Source of the DNA: Candidatus Tokpelaia sp. JSC189
GTDB taxonomy: Bacteria > Pseudomonadota > Alphaproteobacteria > Rhizobiales > Rhizobiaceae
Direction of reading: 5' to 3'
DNA length: 64,000 nt
NCBI GenBank assembly: GCA_003331045.1
Contig: QENA01000034.1
Span: 62,001 to 126,000, forward strand
The position numbers and the translations under genes were made by a program. This document shows positions 11,636-24,082 of the stretch, in pieces. Every line of letters begins with the position of its first letter. Within the stretch, counting starts at the first letter, position 1. The notes beneath the pieces were generated by a model. It did no database searches, had not been told where the DNA came from, and saw only the letters and a program-made list of their open reading frames with translations.

Positions 11636-12454
11636 TTAAACCTTCACAACTGAAATATCCGGTGCATCAACTGCCTTCATGCCTATGACGTGATAGCCCG
11701 CATCAGCATGATGGACTTCGCCCGTAACTGATTTTGAAAGGTCAGACAAAAAATAAAGAGCAACATCACCAATTTCTTCAATCGTGATAAGCCGCCGGAG
11801 CGGCGCATTATACTCATTCCATTTGAGAATATAACGGAAATCACCAATACCTGAAGCGGCAAGCGTTTTGATCGGCCCAGCTGAAATGGCATTGACACGA
11901 ATATTCTTGGGCCCTAGATCAACCGCAAGATATTTTACACTTGCCTCAAGCGCCGCCTTGGCAACCCCCATGACATTATAATTCGGCATAACCTTCTCTG
12001 CACCGTAATAGGTAAGTGTCAGAATCGAACCGCCATCGGTCATAAGCTTTTCAGCCCTCCGGCTGATTGCCGTTAGCGAATATACTGAAACATTCATGGT
12101 CATTTCAAAATTGGCTTGGCTTGTATCAACAAAACGGCCTGTCAGTTCATCCTTATCAGAAAAACCAATCGCATGGACAAGGAAATCTAACCTGCCCCAT
12201 TTCTTGGTGATAATCTCGAAAACAGCATCGATCGAAGCCGGATCCGTTACATCGCAATGACCGCAGACAAACCCTCCCAATTCTTGAGCTAAAGGTTCCA
12301 CGCGTCTCCTCATTGGCTCACCTTGGTAGGTAAAAGCAATCTGTGCACCAGCATGGTGTCCTACCTTGGCAATACCCCAAGCAATTGAGCGGCTGTTCGC
12401 CAACCCCAGAATTAGCCCATGCTTCCCACGTAGCAAACTATTATGTTCAGCCAT
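11636..12454 (-). CDS. fabI: enoyl-[acyl-carrier-protein] reductase (NADH)
   Basis: Short-chain dehydrogenase that reduces trans-2-enoyl-ACP in the last step of each fatty-acid elongation cycle. Taking the ATG at 12454 gives 272 residues (MAEHNSLLRGKHGLILG...), the usual FabI length; an in-frame ATG at 12529 would add 25 atypical residues. GAGG lies about 11 bases upstream. The cofactor motif GLANSRSIAWGIA, the DVTDPASID segment and the catalytic Tyr-x6-Lys in NYNVMGVAKA are present, followed by the family segment ISAGPIKTLAASGI. Such FabI proteins are triclosan targets. Confidence 0.95.
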   Translation of the reverse strand: MAEHNSLLRGKHGLILGLANSRSIAWGIAKVGHHAGAQIAFTYQGEPMRRRVEPLAQELGGFVCGHCDVTDPASIDAVFEIITKKWGRLDFLVHAIGFSDKDELTGRFVDTSQANFEMTMNVSVYSLTAISRRAEKLMTDGGSILTLTYYGAEKVMPNYNVMGVAKAALEASVKYLAVDLGPKNIRVNAISAGPIKTLAASGIGDFRYILKWNEYNAPLRRLITIEEIGDVALYFLSDLSKSVTGEVHHADAGYHVIGMKAVDAPDISVVKV

Positions 12455-12767
12455 CAGTATATCAGCCTCATAATCTTCTGACAATTCATCACTTTCCCAG
12501 CCTATTGCATAGCTATACCACTTCTTCAAGAAAATGGCGAAATTTTTATTATAAACTCGCCTAGAAGCAATTGCTCAGCAAAGACTGAAATGCTTCATTT
12601 CTACCTTTCCAAAAACGAAAGGTAGAAACAATCTAGTTTAAACAAACCATTTATTTAAGAAGGTGGAAATATGCTGTCCTTTCAACATTTCTAAAAACAA
12701 TTTTTTATGTTTAAATAATCATATGAAAATCGTTTTCAATGTTTCTGATGCTCTGTCTAGCAGCGGT
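12455..12767. other. spacer upstream of fabI, no gene recognised
   Basis: This contains the fabI upstream region and the sequence downstream of the copper-chaperone-like gene. No promoter pair or terminator with a T-tract stands out. A short plus-strand open frame overlapping the next gene is a shadow of it. Confidence 0.4.
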
Positions 12768-13244
12768 TTATTCGGCATTATTTTTCAGTGCTTTGACATA
12801 AAATATAACATTGATTTGGCCGGCTTTCTCGAATTCGAGAGTTGCCTTAAAACTCTCTCCCTCTATAAAAGGTGCGCTGGGGTTAAAAAACATGATGTGA
12901 TAGCCGCTAGGCCGCAGGCTTATGGTTTTATGTGCTGGTATTTCTAAGCCATCAGTAAGTCGACGCATTTGCATGACATTGTTTTCCATCTGCATCACAT
13001 GAATTTCAATTCGCTTAGAAATATCCGATCGCACAGCAATAAGGCGGTCGGCTGTATTTCCGTTATTATGAAATTCTAGATAACCGCTGCCAACTTTTGC
13101 CGTCGATACCATGGCCCATACCCATGAATCCGTGACGACAATTTTGCCTGTTTTAAAATCGCTTCCCATGGCATAATCGATAACTAAAGAACAGGCCAAA
13201 ACAATTAGAGCAAAAACAGAGTATTTCATTCGGATACAATTCAC
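12768..13244 (-). CDS. periplasmic copper chaperone, PCu(A)C family
   Basis: PCu(A)C proteins bind Cu(I) in the periplasm and help deliver it to cytochrome oxidase. The 158-residue product has an N-terminal signal peptide with a hydrophobic stretch around residues 8-25. The family pattern follows: VVTDSWVWAMVSTAKVGSGYLEF, then His and Met residues in IHVMQMENNVMQMR, and LRPSGYHIMFF with the distal His-x-Met pair. GTG at 13244 is chosen because GAGAG lies 8 bases before it; an ATG at 13229 is the alternative and would shorten the signal peptide. It lies just downstream of the DnaJ-like gene on the same strand and may be co-transcribed with it. Confidence 0.85.
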   Translation of the reverse strand: MNCIRMKYSVFALIVLACSLVIDYAMGSDFKTGKIVVTDSWVWAMVSTAKVGSGYLEFHNNGNTADRLIAVRSDISKRIEIHVMQMENNVMQMRRLTDGLEIPAHKTISLRPSGYHIMFFNPSAPFIEGESFKATLEFEKAGQINVIFYVKALKNNAE

Positions 13245-13289
13245 AATCTCAACTCTCTTTCAAAATCAGGCCACGCAGCCAATAATATT

Positions 13290-14207
13290 TCATGTATATT
13301 TTTTCACCACTGTTTCAAGTTGCGGATCGGGCTCTTTCGGCAGCATAATACGGACATGGACATACAATGCAGCCCTGCCACCTTTCTTCAACGGCAACCC
13401 CTTGTTTTTTAAGCGTAATACACGATCGGAACTAGACCATGCCGGAATAGTAACGGCAATACGGCCATCCAATGTCTCAATTTCCTCCTTCGCACCAAAA
13501 ACAGCGATTTTCAAAGAAACCGGCAAATCAAAGTGAAGTGCCCGTCCATCCAGCCGGAAACGCGGATGTGATTTGAAATGAATGGTGACCAGCGCATCAC
13601 CGCTGCTGCCACCTGCTATGCTTTCACCCTGTCCTTTCAAGCGTATTGTTTGGCCATCCTCCACAAAGACCGGTAATTTAATTTTCAATCTTTTGCCATT
13701 AGGAAAAACTACTTCAACTTTTTCAGCACCAACAGCCTGCTCAAGCGAAATGGAAATAGAAGCTGTTATAGCTGCGCCACACCGTCGATCCTGTCCATGG
13801 GAATTGTTTCTGCCAAACCTAAAACCTTCTGTATCCCGGCCGAACAGATCCTGAAAAAACGTATTATCAACGTTAAAATCATCAGTTGTGCGGAAATTTG
13901 CCCACCGGCCACCCCCTTGTGATGACCCGCCACCAAAATCGCTGAAAGAATGATGGCCTCCCTGCTGAAACCCTTGAAATGCAGGTTTGCCTTCTGCATC
14001 AATTTCACCGCAGTCAAACTGGCCGCGACGCTTCTTATCACCAACAATCTCATAGGCTTGATTGATTTCTGCAAACAATTCCTTTGCCTTGGGATCATCT
14101 TTGTTATGATCAGGATGATATTTCTTCGCGAGCTTGCGAAATGCTGATTTAATCTCTTCCGGTTTAGCAGTCCGGGAAACGCCTAAAACCGTATAGGGAT
14201 CTCGCAT
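13290..14207 (-). CDS. DnaJ C-terminal domain co-chaperone (CbpA-like)
   Basis: Class II J-protein that would stimulate DnaK ATPase activity. The J-domain occupies residues 1-65 with the HPD motif at 31-33 ([11 protein letters not shown]). A glycine- and phenylalanine-rich linker lies around 75-115. The substrate-binding C-terminal domain follows ([43 protein letters not shown]). The zinc finger of true DnaJ (CxxCxGxG repeats) is absent, which places it with CbpA rather than DnaJ. GAGGG lies about 7 bases before the ATG. It diverges from fumC. Confidence 0.92.
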   Translation of the reverse strand: MRDPYTVLGVSRTAKPEEIKSAFRKLAKKYHPDHNKDDPKAKELFAEINQAYEIVGDKKRRGQFDCGEIDAEGKPAFQGFQQGGHHSFSDFGGGSSQGGGRWANFRTTDDFNVDNTFFQDLFGRDTEGFRFGRNNSHGQDRRCGAAITASISISLEQAVGAEKVEVVFPNGKRLKIKLPVFVEDGQTIRLKGQGESIAGGSSGDALVTIHFKSHPRFRLDGRALHFDLPVSLKIAVFGAKEEIETLDGRIAVTIPAWSSSDRVLRLKNKGLPLKKGGRAALYVHVRIMLPKEPDPQLETVVKKYT

Positions 14208-14393
14208 ACTTAACCCTCTTTAAAATTACAATAAATTAGACATCTGGTCTGAATTCTTAAATCTATAACATTCATAACACCCCCACTCAATTACGAGGAT
14301 TTTTTCATACTATTTTGTCATGTGATGCTTTATATACCACTAAAAAGCAAGTTAATAGAAGGATCTACTAACCTTTCAATTAAGGATAATATC

Positions 14394-15785
14394 ATGACTA
14401 GAACCCGTACGGAAACCGATACTTTTGGTTCCATTGAAGTTCCAACCAACCAGTACTGGGGTGCCCAAACCGAACGCTCGCTCCATAATTTCAAGATCGG
14501 CTGCGAACGTCAGCCTTTGCCTCTTATCCACGCCTTTGGTATCATCAAACAAGCTGCAGCAAAAATCAATATGAAGAACGGTAAGCTGGACAAGATAATC
14601 GCTGATACCATTGTTGCGGCCGCAAAAGAAGTCGCTGAAGGCGGGCTCGATGATAATTTTCCACTTGTGGTCTGGCAAACGGGCTCAGGTACCCAAACCA
14701 ACATGAATGTCAATGAAGTGATTGCCAATCGGGCAATTGAAATGCTGGGCGGCGAGATTGGCTCCAAGAACCCGGTCCATCCCAATGACCATGTGAACAT
14801 GAGTCAGTCATCGAATGATTCATTCCCGACAGCCATGCATATTGCTACAGCAATGGAAACGGTAAATATCTTGTTTCCTGCTCTAGAATACTTGGTCCTC
14901 GCTTTAAACAACAAGGAGAAAGCTTTCAACGATATTATCAAGATCGGACGTACGCATACACAGGATGCCACGCCAGTTACGCTCGGCCAAGAGTTTTCGG
15001 GATACCGCGCAAGCCTAGAATATAGCCGCAAGCATATAGAAGAAAGTCTCAAAAGTGTGCTGCATCTGGCTCAAGGCGGTACAGCTGTTGGAACAGGATT
15101 AAATGCACCTGCAGGATTTGATAGATCATTTTCTGAAGAAGTGGCAGATATTACTGGTCTTCCCTTCAAACCCGCAGCCAACAAATTTGAGTCTCTTGCC
15201 AGCCACAATGCTCTTGCTAATTTCCACGGTAGTCTCAATGCACTGGCAACAGACCTTTTTAAAGTCGCCAATGATATCCGCTTCCTAGGATCAGGACCCC
15301 GCTGCGGGCTTGGTGAATTGATTCTGCCTGAAAATGAGCCAGGCTCATCCATCATGCCGGGTAAGGTCAATCCAACACAGTGTGAAGCAATGACAATGGT
15401 AGCCTGCCAAGTGTTCGGCAACCAGACAACTATTACTGTTGCAGCTTCACAAGGTCATTTTGAACTTAACGTCTATAAACCGGTTATTGCCTACAATGTT
15501 TTACAGTCGATCCACCTTCTGGCAGACTGTATGCATTCCTTTGCCGATCATTGCGTTGAGGGTATTATTGCCAACGAGAGCAAAATACAGCGTCTGATGG
15601 AGCAATCCCTGATGCTGGTAACCGTGTTAGCACCGGCAATCGGCTATGATGCGGCGGCAAAAATTGCAAAAACCGCTCATAAGAATGATACAACTCTGCG
15701 CGAAGAAGCCTTGAAAAGTGGATTGGTTTCAGCTGAGGATTATGATTGCCTTGTAAGGCCTGAAAAGATGATTGCTCCTCAATAA
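14394..15785 (+). CDS. fumC: class II fumarate hydratase
   Basis: Iron-independent fumarase that interconverts fumarate and malate in the TCA cycle. Starting at ATG 14394 gives 463 residues, the normal FumC size, and AAGGA lies 8 bases upstream. The in-frame ATG at 14322 would add 24 atypical residues. The fumarase/aspartase signature [15 protein letters not shown] is near residue 317. [12 protein letters not shown] at the N-terminus and [21 protein letters not shown] in the middle are typical. It converges on pgm with 46 bases between stops. Together with sdhCDAB it covers two consecutive TCA steps in this window. Confidence 0.97.
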   Translation: MTRTRTETDTFGSIEVPTNQYWGAQTERSLHNFKIGCERQPLPLIHAFGIIKQAAAKINMKNGKLDKIIADTIVAAAKEVAEGGLDDNFPLVVWQTGSGTQTNMNVNEVIANRAIEMLGGEIGSKNPVHPNDHVNMSQSSNDSFPTAMHIATAMETVNILFPALEYLVLALNNKEKAFNDIIKIGRTHTQDATPVTLGQEFSGYRASLEYSRKHIEESLKSVLHLAQGGTAVGTGLNAPAGFDRSFSEEVADITGLPFKPAANKFESLASHNALANFHGSLNALATDLFKVANDIRFLGSGPRCGLGELILPENEPGSSIMPGKVNPTQCEAMTMVACQVFGNQTTITVAASQGHFELNVYKPVIAYNVLQSIHLLADCMHSFADHCVEGIIANESKIQRLMEQSLMLVTVLAPAIGYDAAAKIAKTAHKNDTTLREEALKSGLVSAEDYDCLVRPEKMIAPQ

Positions 15786-15831
15786 AATAGGGGATCCATA
15801 TCTTTTCCAGATATTTTAGAAGCCCGGAGTT

Positions 15832-17514
<1,683 letters not shown>

Positions 17515-17639
17515 TTATAGCTTGATATATATTTAGCTTTATCCCTTTGCACGCTTGAAGACAGATCAAAGTATGATAATCTATCTTTCTTAAATTTTCC
17601 GGTAGCACAGTTAACTTAAACAGCAGGAGCAATTTAAAC

Positions 17640-18191
17640 ATGATAATAGGTAAAAAAATTCCTGACGTCACTTTTCACACTCGTATCCGCGATGAATCGG
17701 CTAATGACCCGAACCCTTTTCGCTGGAAGGATATGACAACAGACGATTATTTCGAAAACAAGCGCGTCATCCTGTTTTCTTTGCCCGGAGCATTTACGCC
17801 GACTTGTTCAACCTTTCAACTGCCAGATTTTGAAAAGCTTTACTCTGAATTCAGACGATTCCAGATAGATGCTATCTATTGCCTTTCTGTCAATGACGCT
17901 TTTGTCATGAATGCCTGGGGCAAGCAACAGGGATTGAAAAACATTACCCTTATTCCAGATGGTTCAGGCGAATTCACCCGAAAAATAGGAATGCTGGTTC
18001 ACAAGGATAATCTTGGCTTTGGCATGCGCTCTTGGCGTTATGCTGCGATCATCAATAATAAGGTTATTGAAAGATGGTTTGAGGAAGAAGGTTTTTCAGA
18101 TAATTGCGACAGCGATCCCTACTCCATCTCATCGCCGCAGAACATTCTCAAAAGCCTGCAGGAGACCAGAGAGGAAGGTGCTCTGCACTAA
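17640..18191 (+). CDS. peroxiredoxin (Prx5/AhpC-TSA type)
   Basis: Thiol peroxidase that reduces hydrogen peroxide or organic peroxides. The peroxidatic cysteine is Cys56 in LPGAFTPTCSTFQLP, the Prx5-like signature. DAIYCLSVNDAFVMNAWGK and a conserved GMRSWRYAAIINNKVIERWF segment follow. The length of 183 residues is a little over the usual 160-170. AGGAG lies 10 bases before the ATG. A perfect hairpin 47 bases past the stop probably ends the transcript. Confidence 0.92.
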   Translation: MIIGKKIPDVTFHTRIRDESANDPNPFRWKDMTTDDYFENKRVILFSLPGAFTPTCSTFQLPDFEKLYSEFRRFQIDAIYCLSVNDAFVMNAWGKQQGLKNITLIPDGSGEFTRKIGMLVHKDNLGFGMRSWRYAAIINNKVIERWFEEEGFSDNCDSDPYSISSPQNILKSLQETREEGALH

Positions 18192-18238
18192 TATCGCAGT
18201 AGCCTGCCTTCTCCGTGTTAAAAAGCATCTACCTCGAT

Positions 18239-18270
18239 CCCTGATCAGCCGGTAGACTGGCTGATCAGGG
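18239..18270 (+). terminator. perfect 12-bp hairpin after the peroxiredoxin gene
   Basis: CCCTGATCAGCC at 18239-18250 and its exact reverse complement GGCTGATCAGGG at 18259-18270 flank an 8-base loop. It lies 47 bases after the peroxiredoxin stop and about 200 bases before the next gene. No T-tract follows, so a factor-dependent or bidirectional terminator, a 3'-end stabiliser or a protein-binding palindrome are alternatives. Confidence 0.5.
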
Positions 18271-18477
18271 TAGATATTTGAGTTACAAACAGAGTACCGG
18301 CTGAAATTGCCATTATGTATCTACCAGCTTAGGCACATTAATGAAGTGTTTTTTGCGAATTCTATTGAAGACCAGAAATGATAAACGCTAAATGGAAACA
18401 TTTCCACCATGCATGCGCGAAATACTATATGGGCTAAGATCCAATACTCTAAAATTGGAAAATCTGAATTCAGGTGA

Positions 18478-18663
18478 ATGACAATCGATAAAAAACGTAA
18501 AGCGGAAGTAATGCCAATGCCGCATAGTCAGGTTTATAAGTGCTTTCTTGTTCTTTCTATCATTGCACTCATGCTGATAGGTATCTTGGTGGGAATCACC
18601 ATGGTTGGTCTTGGGGAAAATGACATTGAGCCCTTTGCAGAAATTGCCAAAATCTTGTTATAA
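18478..18663 (+). CDS. small single-span membrane protein of unknown function
   Basis: A 61-residue frame with a basic N-terminus (MTIDKKRKAE), one strongly hydrophobic span at about residues 22-46 (CFLVLSIIALMLIGILVGIT) and an acidic tail. AGGTG sits only 3-4 bases before the ATG at 18478. ATG 18511, with GGAAG upstream, would give a 50-residue form. It lies 112 bases before ispG on the same strand. The clean membrane-protein layout in a region of eroded spacers suggests a real gene, but no family was recognised. Confidence 0.5.
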   Translation: MTIDKKRKAEVMPMPHSQVYKCFLVLSIIALMLIGILVGITMVGLGENDIEPFAEIAKILL

Positions 18664-18775
18664 ATGGCTGATTTGCTCAGGCTTGGTGAAAAAATGCCTC
18701 CATTAATAAACAATGGTGTATGATTTAAAGATAAAGTTCCAATATAAATTTATTAAACTAGATATTTTTTGCCCA

Positions 18776-20038
18776 ATGATACGTAAAGAAGTTTATTTTT
18801 CCCATCCCTTTGCACGGCGGCGTTCTATTGCGGTTCGTGTAGGGAATATCATGATTGGTGGTGCTGCGCCGGTTGCCGTGCAATCCATGACCAATACCGA
18901 TACAGCTGATGTTGACAGCACTATCAGACAGATAGCAGCCCTTTATCATGCTGGTTCCGAGCTTGTGCGTATCACAGTTGACCGTGATGAATCTGCCGCT
19001 GCTGTTCCACATATCCGTGAAGGGCTGGAAAGACTTGGTATCAACGTTCCTATTATTGGTGACTTTCACTATATTGGGCACAAGCTACTGGCGGATCATC
19101 CAACTTGTGCAGAGGCCCTCGCCAAATATCGCATCAATCCCGGGAATGTTGGTTTTCGTGACAAACGCGATAGACAATTTTCAGCCATTATTGAAACAGC
19201 CATTCGCTATGGCAAGCCAGTGCGTATTGGTGTAAATTGGGGATCGCTGGACGAGGAACTCCTCAAACAGTTGATGGACAGCAATGCAACTAAAGACAGC
19301 CCACTAAGCACACAGCAAATTATCCACAAAACAGTTGTACAATCGGCCCTGCTTTCAGCCAATTTGGCAGAAAACATTGGATTGTCGCGCGATAAAATCA
19401 TTCTTTCAGCCAAAGTCAGCCAAGTTCAGGATCTGATTATAGTGTACACCATGCTTGCCGAACGCTGCAACTATCCTCTGCATCTGGGGCTGACAGAAGC
19501 GGGCATGGACTCAAAAGGCATTGTCGCCTCATCAGCCGCGATGAGCATTCTGCTGCAACAGGGCATTGGTGATACTATTCGCGTTTCCCTCACACCGAAC
19601 CCGAGCGGAGACCGAACCCGCGAAGTTCAGGTGGCACAGGAACTTTTACAAGTTATGGGGTTTCGTCAATTTATTCCCATTGTTGCTGCATGTCCTGGCT
19701 GCGGACGGACCACATCAACGTTATTTCAGAAACTTGCTGGGAAAATTCAAGATGATATAAGACGCAACATGCCTGCTTGGCGGAAAAAATATCCTGGTGT
19801 AGAAAAACTCCAAATTGCTGTCATGGGATGTATCGTGAATGGGCCAGGTGAATCAAAACATGCCGATATCGGCATTTCATTGCCTGGCACAAATGAAACA
19901 CCGGTCGCCCCAGTATTTGTAGACGGAAAAAAAGTCGCAATGCTACGGGGTGATATGATTGCTGCCGAATTTGAAAAAATGGTTACTAACTATATTCATA
20001 AACGCTTTGGCACTACAAGACAGCACCTGATACCCTAA
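18776..20038 (+). CDS. ispG: 4-hydroxy-3-methylbut-2-en-1-yl diphosphate synthase
   Basis: Iron-sulfur enzyme of the MEP isoprenoid pathway that converts MEcPP to HMBPP. Typical segments are [19 protein letters not shown] near the N-terminus, [16 protein letters not shown], and [10 protein letters not shown]. The [4Fe-4S] ligands are in AACPGCGRT and [12 protein letters not shown], close to the C-terminus. I take ATG 18776 ([12 protein letters not shown]) because homologues begin just before SHPF. An in-frame start at 18713 would add 21 residues; neither has a clear ribosome binding site. The gene converges on a prenyl diphosphate synthase, so two isoprenoid genes are neighbours. Confidence 0.95.
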   Translation: MIRKEVYFSHPFARRRSIAVRVGNIMIGGAAPVAVQSMTNTDTADVDSTIRQIAALYHAGSELVRITVDRDESAAAVPHIREGLERLGINVPIIGDFHYIGHKLLADHPTCAEALAKYRINPGNVGFRDKRDRQFSAIIETAIRYGKPVRIGVNWGSLDEELLKQLMDSNATKDSPLSTQQIIHKTVVQSALLSANLAENIGLSRDKIILSAKVSQVQDLIIVYTMLAERCNYPLHLGLTEAGMDSKGIVASSAAMSILLQQGIGDTIRVSLTPNPSGDRTREVQVAQELLQVMGFRQFIPIVAACPGCGRTTSTLFQKLAGKIQDDIRRNMPAWRKKYPGVEKLQIAVMGCIVNGPGESKHADIGISLPGTNETPVAPVFVDGKKVAMLRGDMIAAEFEKMVTNYIHKRFGTTRQHLIP

Positions 20039-20079
20039 TTTGAAAGTAGGTTTGACATCTCTTATCTGCACATTGCGCT

Positions 20080-21027
20080 TCAATTTTTCCGCCGGGATAC
20101 AAACAAGGCTGCTTGGCGGAGGATATCTGCCTTCTGCCCATAGGGTTGCAGTATTTCATTTGCCTGTGCAATCAGCCCGTCCAATTGATGACGTATCCAG
20201 TCAACCCCATGGATTGCAACCAGCGTAGCTTTGCCTGCGGTAATATCCTTACCTGCTGTTTTACCAAGAATAGCTGTACCTTCTGTCACATCCAAGAGAT
20301 CATCAGCTAATTGAAAAGCAAGGCCAATTGCCCGACCGAATTCGGCAAGCCGCTTACGATCTTCCATTGATGCATTGGCAACAACAGCACCAGCCTCACA
20401 GGCAAAACGCAGCAACGCACCGGTTTTCATTACCTGAAGCAGGATAATCTCTCTTTCATCCGACTTTCGTTGCTCTGCAACAATGTCCAGCGCCTGTCCC
20501 CCGACCATGCCCCCTATGCCACTTGCACGGGCAAGGGAAAGAACAAGCAAAGCGCGTGTTTCTGCCGGTAGACCATTCGCTTCATCAGCAAGAATATCAA
20601 AAGCCAATGTCAACAGGGCATCACCGGCCAAAATAGCTGTTGCCTCATCAAAGGCTTTATGAACCGTTGGTTTGCCACGACGTAAGTCATCATCATCCAT
20701 TGCAGGTAAATCATCATGAATAAGAGAATAGCAATGGACACATTCAAGCGCGGCAGCCACGGCCACAGCCGATTTACCTCTCGCATCAAAAAGCATCGTA
20801 CTTTCCATAACTAGAAAGGGTCGTAAGCGCTTGCCGCCATTAAAAACACCATGACGTACTGCGGCAAGTAGACGCGCAGGGCGGATTATTTCTCCATTAC
20901 GGGTATTGGCTGATAAAATACAGCCAAGCAACGCTTCAACAGTTTTAGAGTGCTTTTGTAAAATCGTCTCAAAAACAGAAAAAGAATGATCATCTTGCAT
21001 GATATGGGCATGAACCAATGCATCCAT
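20080..21027 (-). CDS. ispA: farnesyl/geranyl diphosphate synthase (IspA-type)
   Basis: Condenses IPP with allylic diphosphates to supply precursors for ubiquinone and undecaprenyl phosphate. The first aspartate-rich motif is HDDLPAMDDDD at residues 104-114 and the second is LADDLLD near 241. GGKRLRP near residue 64 and the GGMVGGQALD segment are typical of IspA-type short-chain enzymes. The 315-residue length is slightly above the usual 290-305, from the N-terminus. Met10 is a possible alternative start, and no strong ribosome binding site precedes either. Its product links logically to ispG next door. Confidence 0.92.
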   Translation of the reverse strand: MDALVHAHIMQDDHSFSVFETILQKHSKTVEALLGCILSANTRNGEIIRPARLLAAVRHGVFNGGKRLRPFLVMESTMLFDARGKSAVAVAAALECVHCYSLIHDDLPAMDDDDLRRGKPTVHKAFDEATAILAGDALLTLAFDILADEANGLPAETRALLVLSLARASGIGGMVGGQALDIVAEQRKSDEREIILLQVMKTGALLRFACEAGAVVANASMEDRKRLAEFGRAIGLAFQLADDLLDVTEGTAILGKTAGKDITAGKATLVAIHGVDWIRHQLDGLIAQANEILQPYGQKADILRQAALFVSRRKN

Positions 21028-21665
21028 AGCGTCAAGTGCATTTTTAAAGAGACATATATTAAAGAAAATAGATGACAGTGCGCTTTTTTGTAAGCGTAGA
21101 AATCTTCTTTAAATCTTAACAAGCTTTTTTAAATAATGACAACCAATATTATGTGCCTTCAAGAGGCTTCATTGTATAATAGAGTATATCTTTTCCAAGA
21201 TATTCAAAAAGACATGCTGATCAATCAGCAAAGTAGATTTTTGTTTTATTGCAAATGGGAACAGAACTAGCCGACCTTTAACCCTGCCCATAAAATATCT
21301 TGACACGAAAAAATTCTGTCTTTTGAAGCTTAGAAATAGGGAGAAAAGCAAGAAGATAGAGATCCTGCTGGCACGGTACAGTTGCCTTGCTGCATATTAT
21401 TATTCTTTATTACCTGCCCCGTATCAGCTTTCCTTTTCCGTAGCAGGATCGCTCCCAAATTTCCGCAAAGAAATCAAAACTTTACTTTACCATTAAGAGC
21501 TCATACTCTGCTTTCTAAAGAAAGATCTTTTTGAAGATCAGCAATTTTTCTTGCCACAGCATACCGTTCAGTGTATAAATATATATGAATTTGCATAATT
21601 TCTGGCATGGTAGCATTCAAACAAAGCCGCGTCAGCTCTTCCTGAATGAATTTGGAGCACATTCC
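21028..21665. other. spacer between ispA and rpmF, no gene recognised
   Basis: About 640 AT-rich bases upstream of both divergent genes, so both promoters should lie here. In related genomes a peptidoglycan transglycosylase gene often sits near rpmF, but no fragment of it was recognised. Confidence 0.4.
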
Positions 21666-21839
21666 ATGGCTGTACCTAAACGTAAAACTTCTCCATCTAA
21701 ACGTGGTATGCGCCGTTCAGCTCATGCTCTCAAGGCACCTGTTTATATTGAGGACAAGATTTCAGGTGAGTTGCGTCGTCCGCACCATATTGACCTTAAA
21801 ACCGGCATGTACCGTGGCCGTCAGATTCTGAAACCTTAA
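21666..21839 (+). CDS. rpmF: 50S ribosomal protein L32
   Basis: Small basic large-subunit ribosomal protein. The 57-residue product begins [19 protein letters not shown] and continues with [18 protein letters not shown] and [14 protein letters not shown], the standard alphaproteobacterial bL32 sequence. GGAG lies 9 bases before the ATG at 21666. An upstream in-frame ATG at 21585 would add 27 residues not found in L32. The alphaproteobacterial form lacks zinc-binding cysteines, as here. Confidence 0.96.
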   Translation: MAVPKRKTSPSKRGMRRSAHALKAPVYIEDKISGELRRPHHIDLKTGMYRGRQILKP

Positions 21840-22809
21840 GGATTGAGCAGAATAAAGTATTTTATATATTGAAATCAGCCTGATGTTAATTTTTAGCACT
21901 TGAAAATTAATATATTGACTACACATAAGAAATAACATTCATTTTCGGACATTTAAAATGTCTACTTATAACTGATTCAATTATGTTGGATTAGATGAGA
22001 GGGAAACGTAAAATGTGATTTCAGAATTTTTTACAGGGAGAAATCTCAGGCTACTAAATTCGTCTCAGTTAACTTATAAAGTTTGAAATTCAGAGTCAAC
22101 AATAATTTAATACATAATATTCGCATCAAAATACATATTATAGGCATATTTCTGTACAAATATGTATAGTGATACTTAGTTAATCATTATAATCGCAAAC
22201 CACCAACCCCGCATATCATATTAACGCTCTTCAGATCAAAAAGCTGGAACACTTTTATGAGGAATACATGCTTTTCCTTACTAGGCCCTTCTATCCATAG
22301 CTGTGCTTCGCCCGATCGATACGGGTCGTCATCCAGCGAATGAACTGATAACTAGTTCGTAAAACTTAGGACAATCGGGATCTGCTCCGGCTTCTGATCT
22401 GCAAAATTTATAGCTAAATTGATAAAAACGGCACAGAATCAGATTTTTCTTGTAACCAGAAAAGAGAATATTATCCCGCTGGAGGGAAGTAGGTTATTTA
22501 GTCGGTTTGTACTGTCGAAGCGAGGTTCCGAAAAATAGAAGCCGCCTTTAGTTGTCACTGATTAAAGTGCAACTGGCAGATGATCTTGAGCACAAGTATA
22601 TTTTCGTAAACTGATCAGCATATCTGGTTATCACTCGCCTTTCAGATATGCAGATCAAAAATCACATAGCTGCTATGCCGCTCTGCCAATGAATTATACC
22701 ATTACAATAGTATCGACAGACGGGTTCCAGGGTTTTGTCTGCCGTTGTATATACGTGCACTGAATCTTCTTGGTACATACTGCTTGCGAATACAGAGGGA
22801 CGCGTATCC
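21840..22809. other. AT-rich spacer, no gene recognised
   Basis: Nearly 1 kb between rpmF and the readable part of the decayed helicase. The eroded N-terminal two-thirds of that helicase gene may lie at the right end, but I could not align its Walker or DEAD motifs to any frame here. Confidence 0.4.
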
Positions 22810-24082
22810 CTGCTTTAGGACAATACCTACCCCTACCGGATTACTGCCGAACCACTCCGAGACAACATACCAGCATTGTTGTAGTTATATATTAAGTACC
22901 TTGTACATCAACAAGCAGGGAACTAATAGACATATTGATACGCTGTCGCCAACGTATTTACCGCATTACTGGCAAAAAAGACTCAAGAAATTAAATAGAT
23001 TATCTGATGGGTTACATGAGAGGTTGATGAAATAATTTATAGATTGCAGAAGTGGCTGAGAGAGTATGATGATAGATGTCCAAATATCTCTGTCTGGCGA
23101 TGTCTTGTTTGAAGGATATTATGTAGGACGGCTGGAGGATTTCCGTTTTAGTGCAGACAACACTGTAATAATGTATTGATGCCAAGGATGTCAGAACGGC
23201 AATGTAAAAAATAATTACCCCAGAGTATGAAGCAAGGATAAGCTGCTTTACAGCATGTCCAAACAGCAACATTGCTATTGGTAGTGATGGCCTTGTGCGC
23301 TGGATCGGCTAGCCTGTAGAAAAACTTGTCGCCGGTGATGATATTCTCAGGCCGCAGGCTATATTGTTGGGGAATAAGCAGCTGATAAGCATCGCCCGTA
23401 AAAAGATTGCTAGGTGGATTAACTGTTTACCGCTTATCATTCTGAAACGGTGCTAAAATCGCTTTTTGATCTCCTGAATGCAGATACGCTGGTAGGCATT
23501 GCATGCGACATTACTTTCCAGCTAGTGAAGTATTTCGGTATTCTGGAACGCCGTAACGGCCTTGATGATATCAAGGGACTTGATCAAAACTCCCGTGCAG
23601 CTCTCAGGCGGCTGGGAGTACGGTTTGGCACCTATCATATTTTTATGCCTGCCTTACTCAAATCTGCTCCTGCTAAAGCAATAACATTGCTGTAGACACT
23701 AAAACATGATAGCCGAGAACAGCAGAGGGGTGTGGTGAGGTGGTGCAAGCCCTGGCAGCAGGCCAGACCTCTATCATTGTCAATCGCGAATTATTCTGCA
23801 GAGTTGTACCGTCTTGCAGGTTATAGTATTTTCAGGCGATGGGCTGTGCGGATTGATACCCTAGAACGACTTGCTGATCTTATCCGCTCCATTTTGAAAT
23901 GGCAACCAAGCAGCGCTCCCCGTCCTGAGGGAGTCTATGATGGTCGTCATTTCATAATAACACCGGCTATGATGTCCATTCATGGTACAAAAGCCGAAGA
24001 TATGGAAGAAATCCTTAAAATCTCGGTTACAGGGCTCAGACAAGTGATGCGATCACAATCGCAGCTTATTTACAGAAAATAG
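22810..24082 (+). pseudogene. decayed Suv3/MgpS-like helicase (C-terminal half)
   Basis: Fragments in all three plus frames join into the C-terminal half of a rhizobial helicase-related protein: LPDYCRTTPRQHTS (about 22830), IDTLSP, NRLSDGLHERLMK (about 23000), SGDVLFEGYYVGRLEDFRF (about 23090), GSDGLVRWIG and PVEKLVAGDDIL (about 23310). Next come LVKYFGILERRNGLDDIKGL, SRAALRRLGVRFGTYHIF, YRLAGYSIFRRWAVRIDTLE, and FIITPAMMSIHGTKAEDMEEIL at the end. Several stops and frameshifts interrupt it, so no functional helicase is made. In Brucella this gene lies upstream of an S4-domain gene and fdxA; fdxA is the next intact gene here, which supports the assignment. Confidence 0.82.

Noticed and set aside
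12663..12947. Plus-strand open frame overlapping the copper-chaperone gene
   Set aside because: It is the complement of the PCu(A)C coding sequence and has no independent support.
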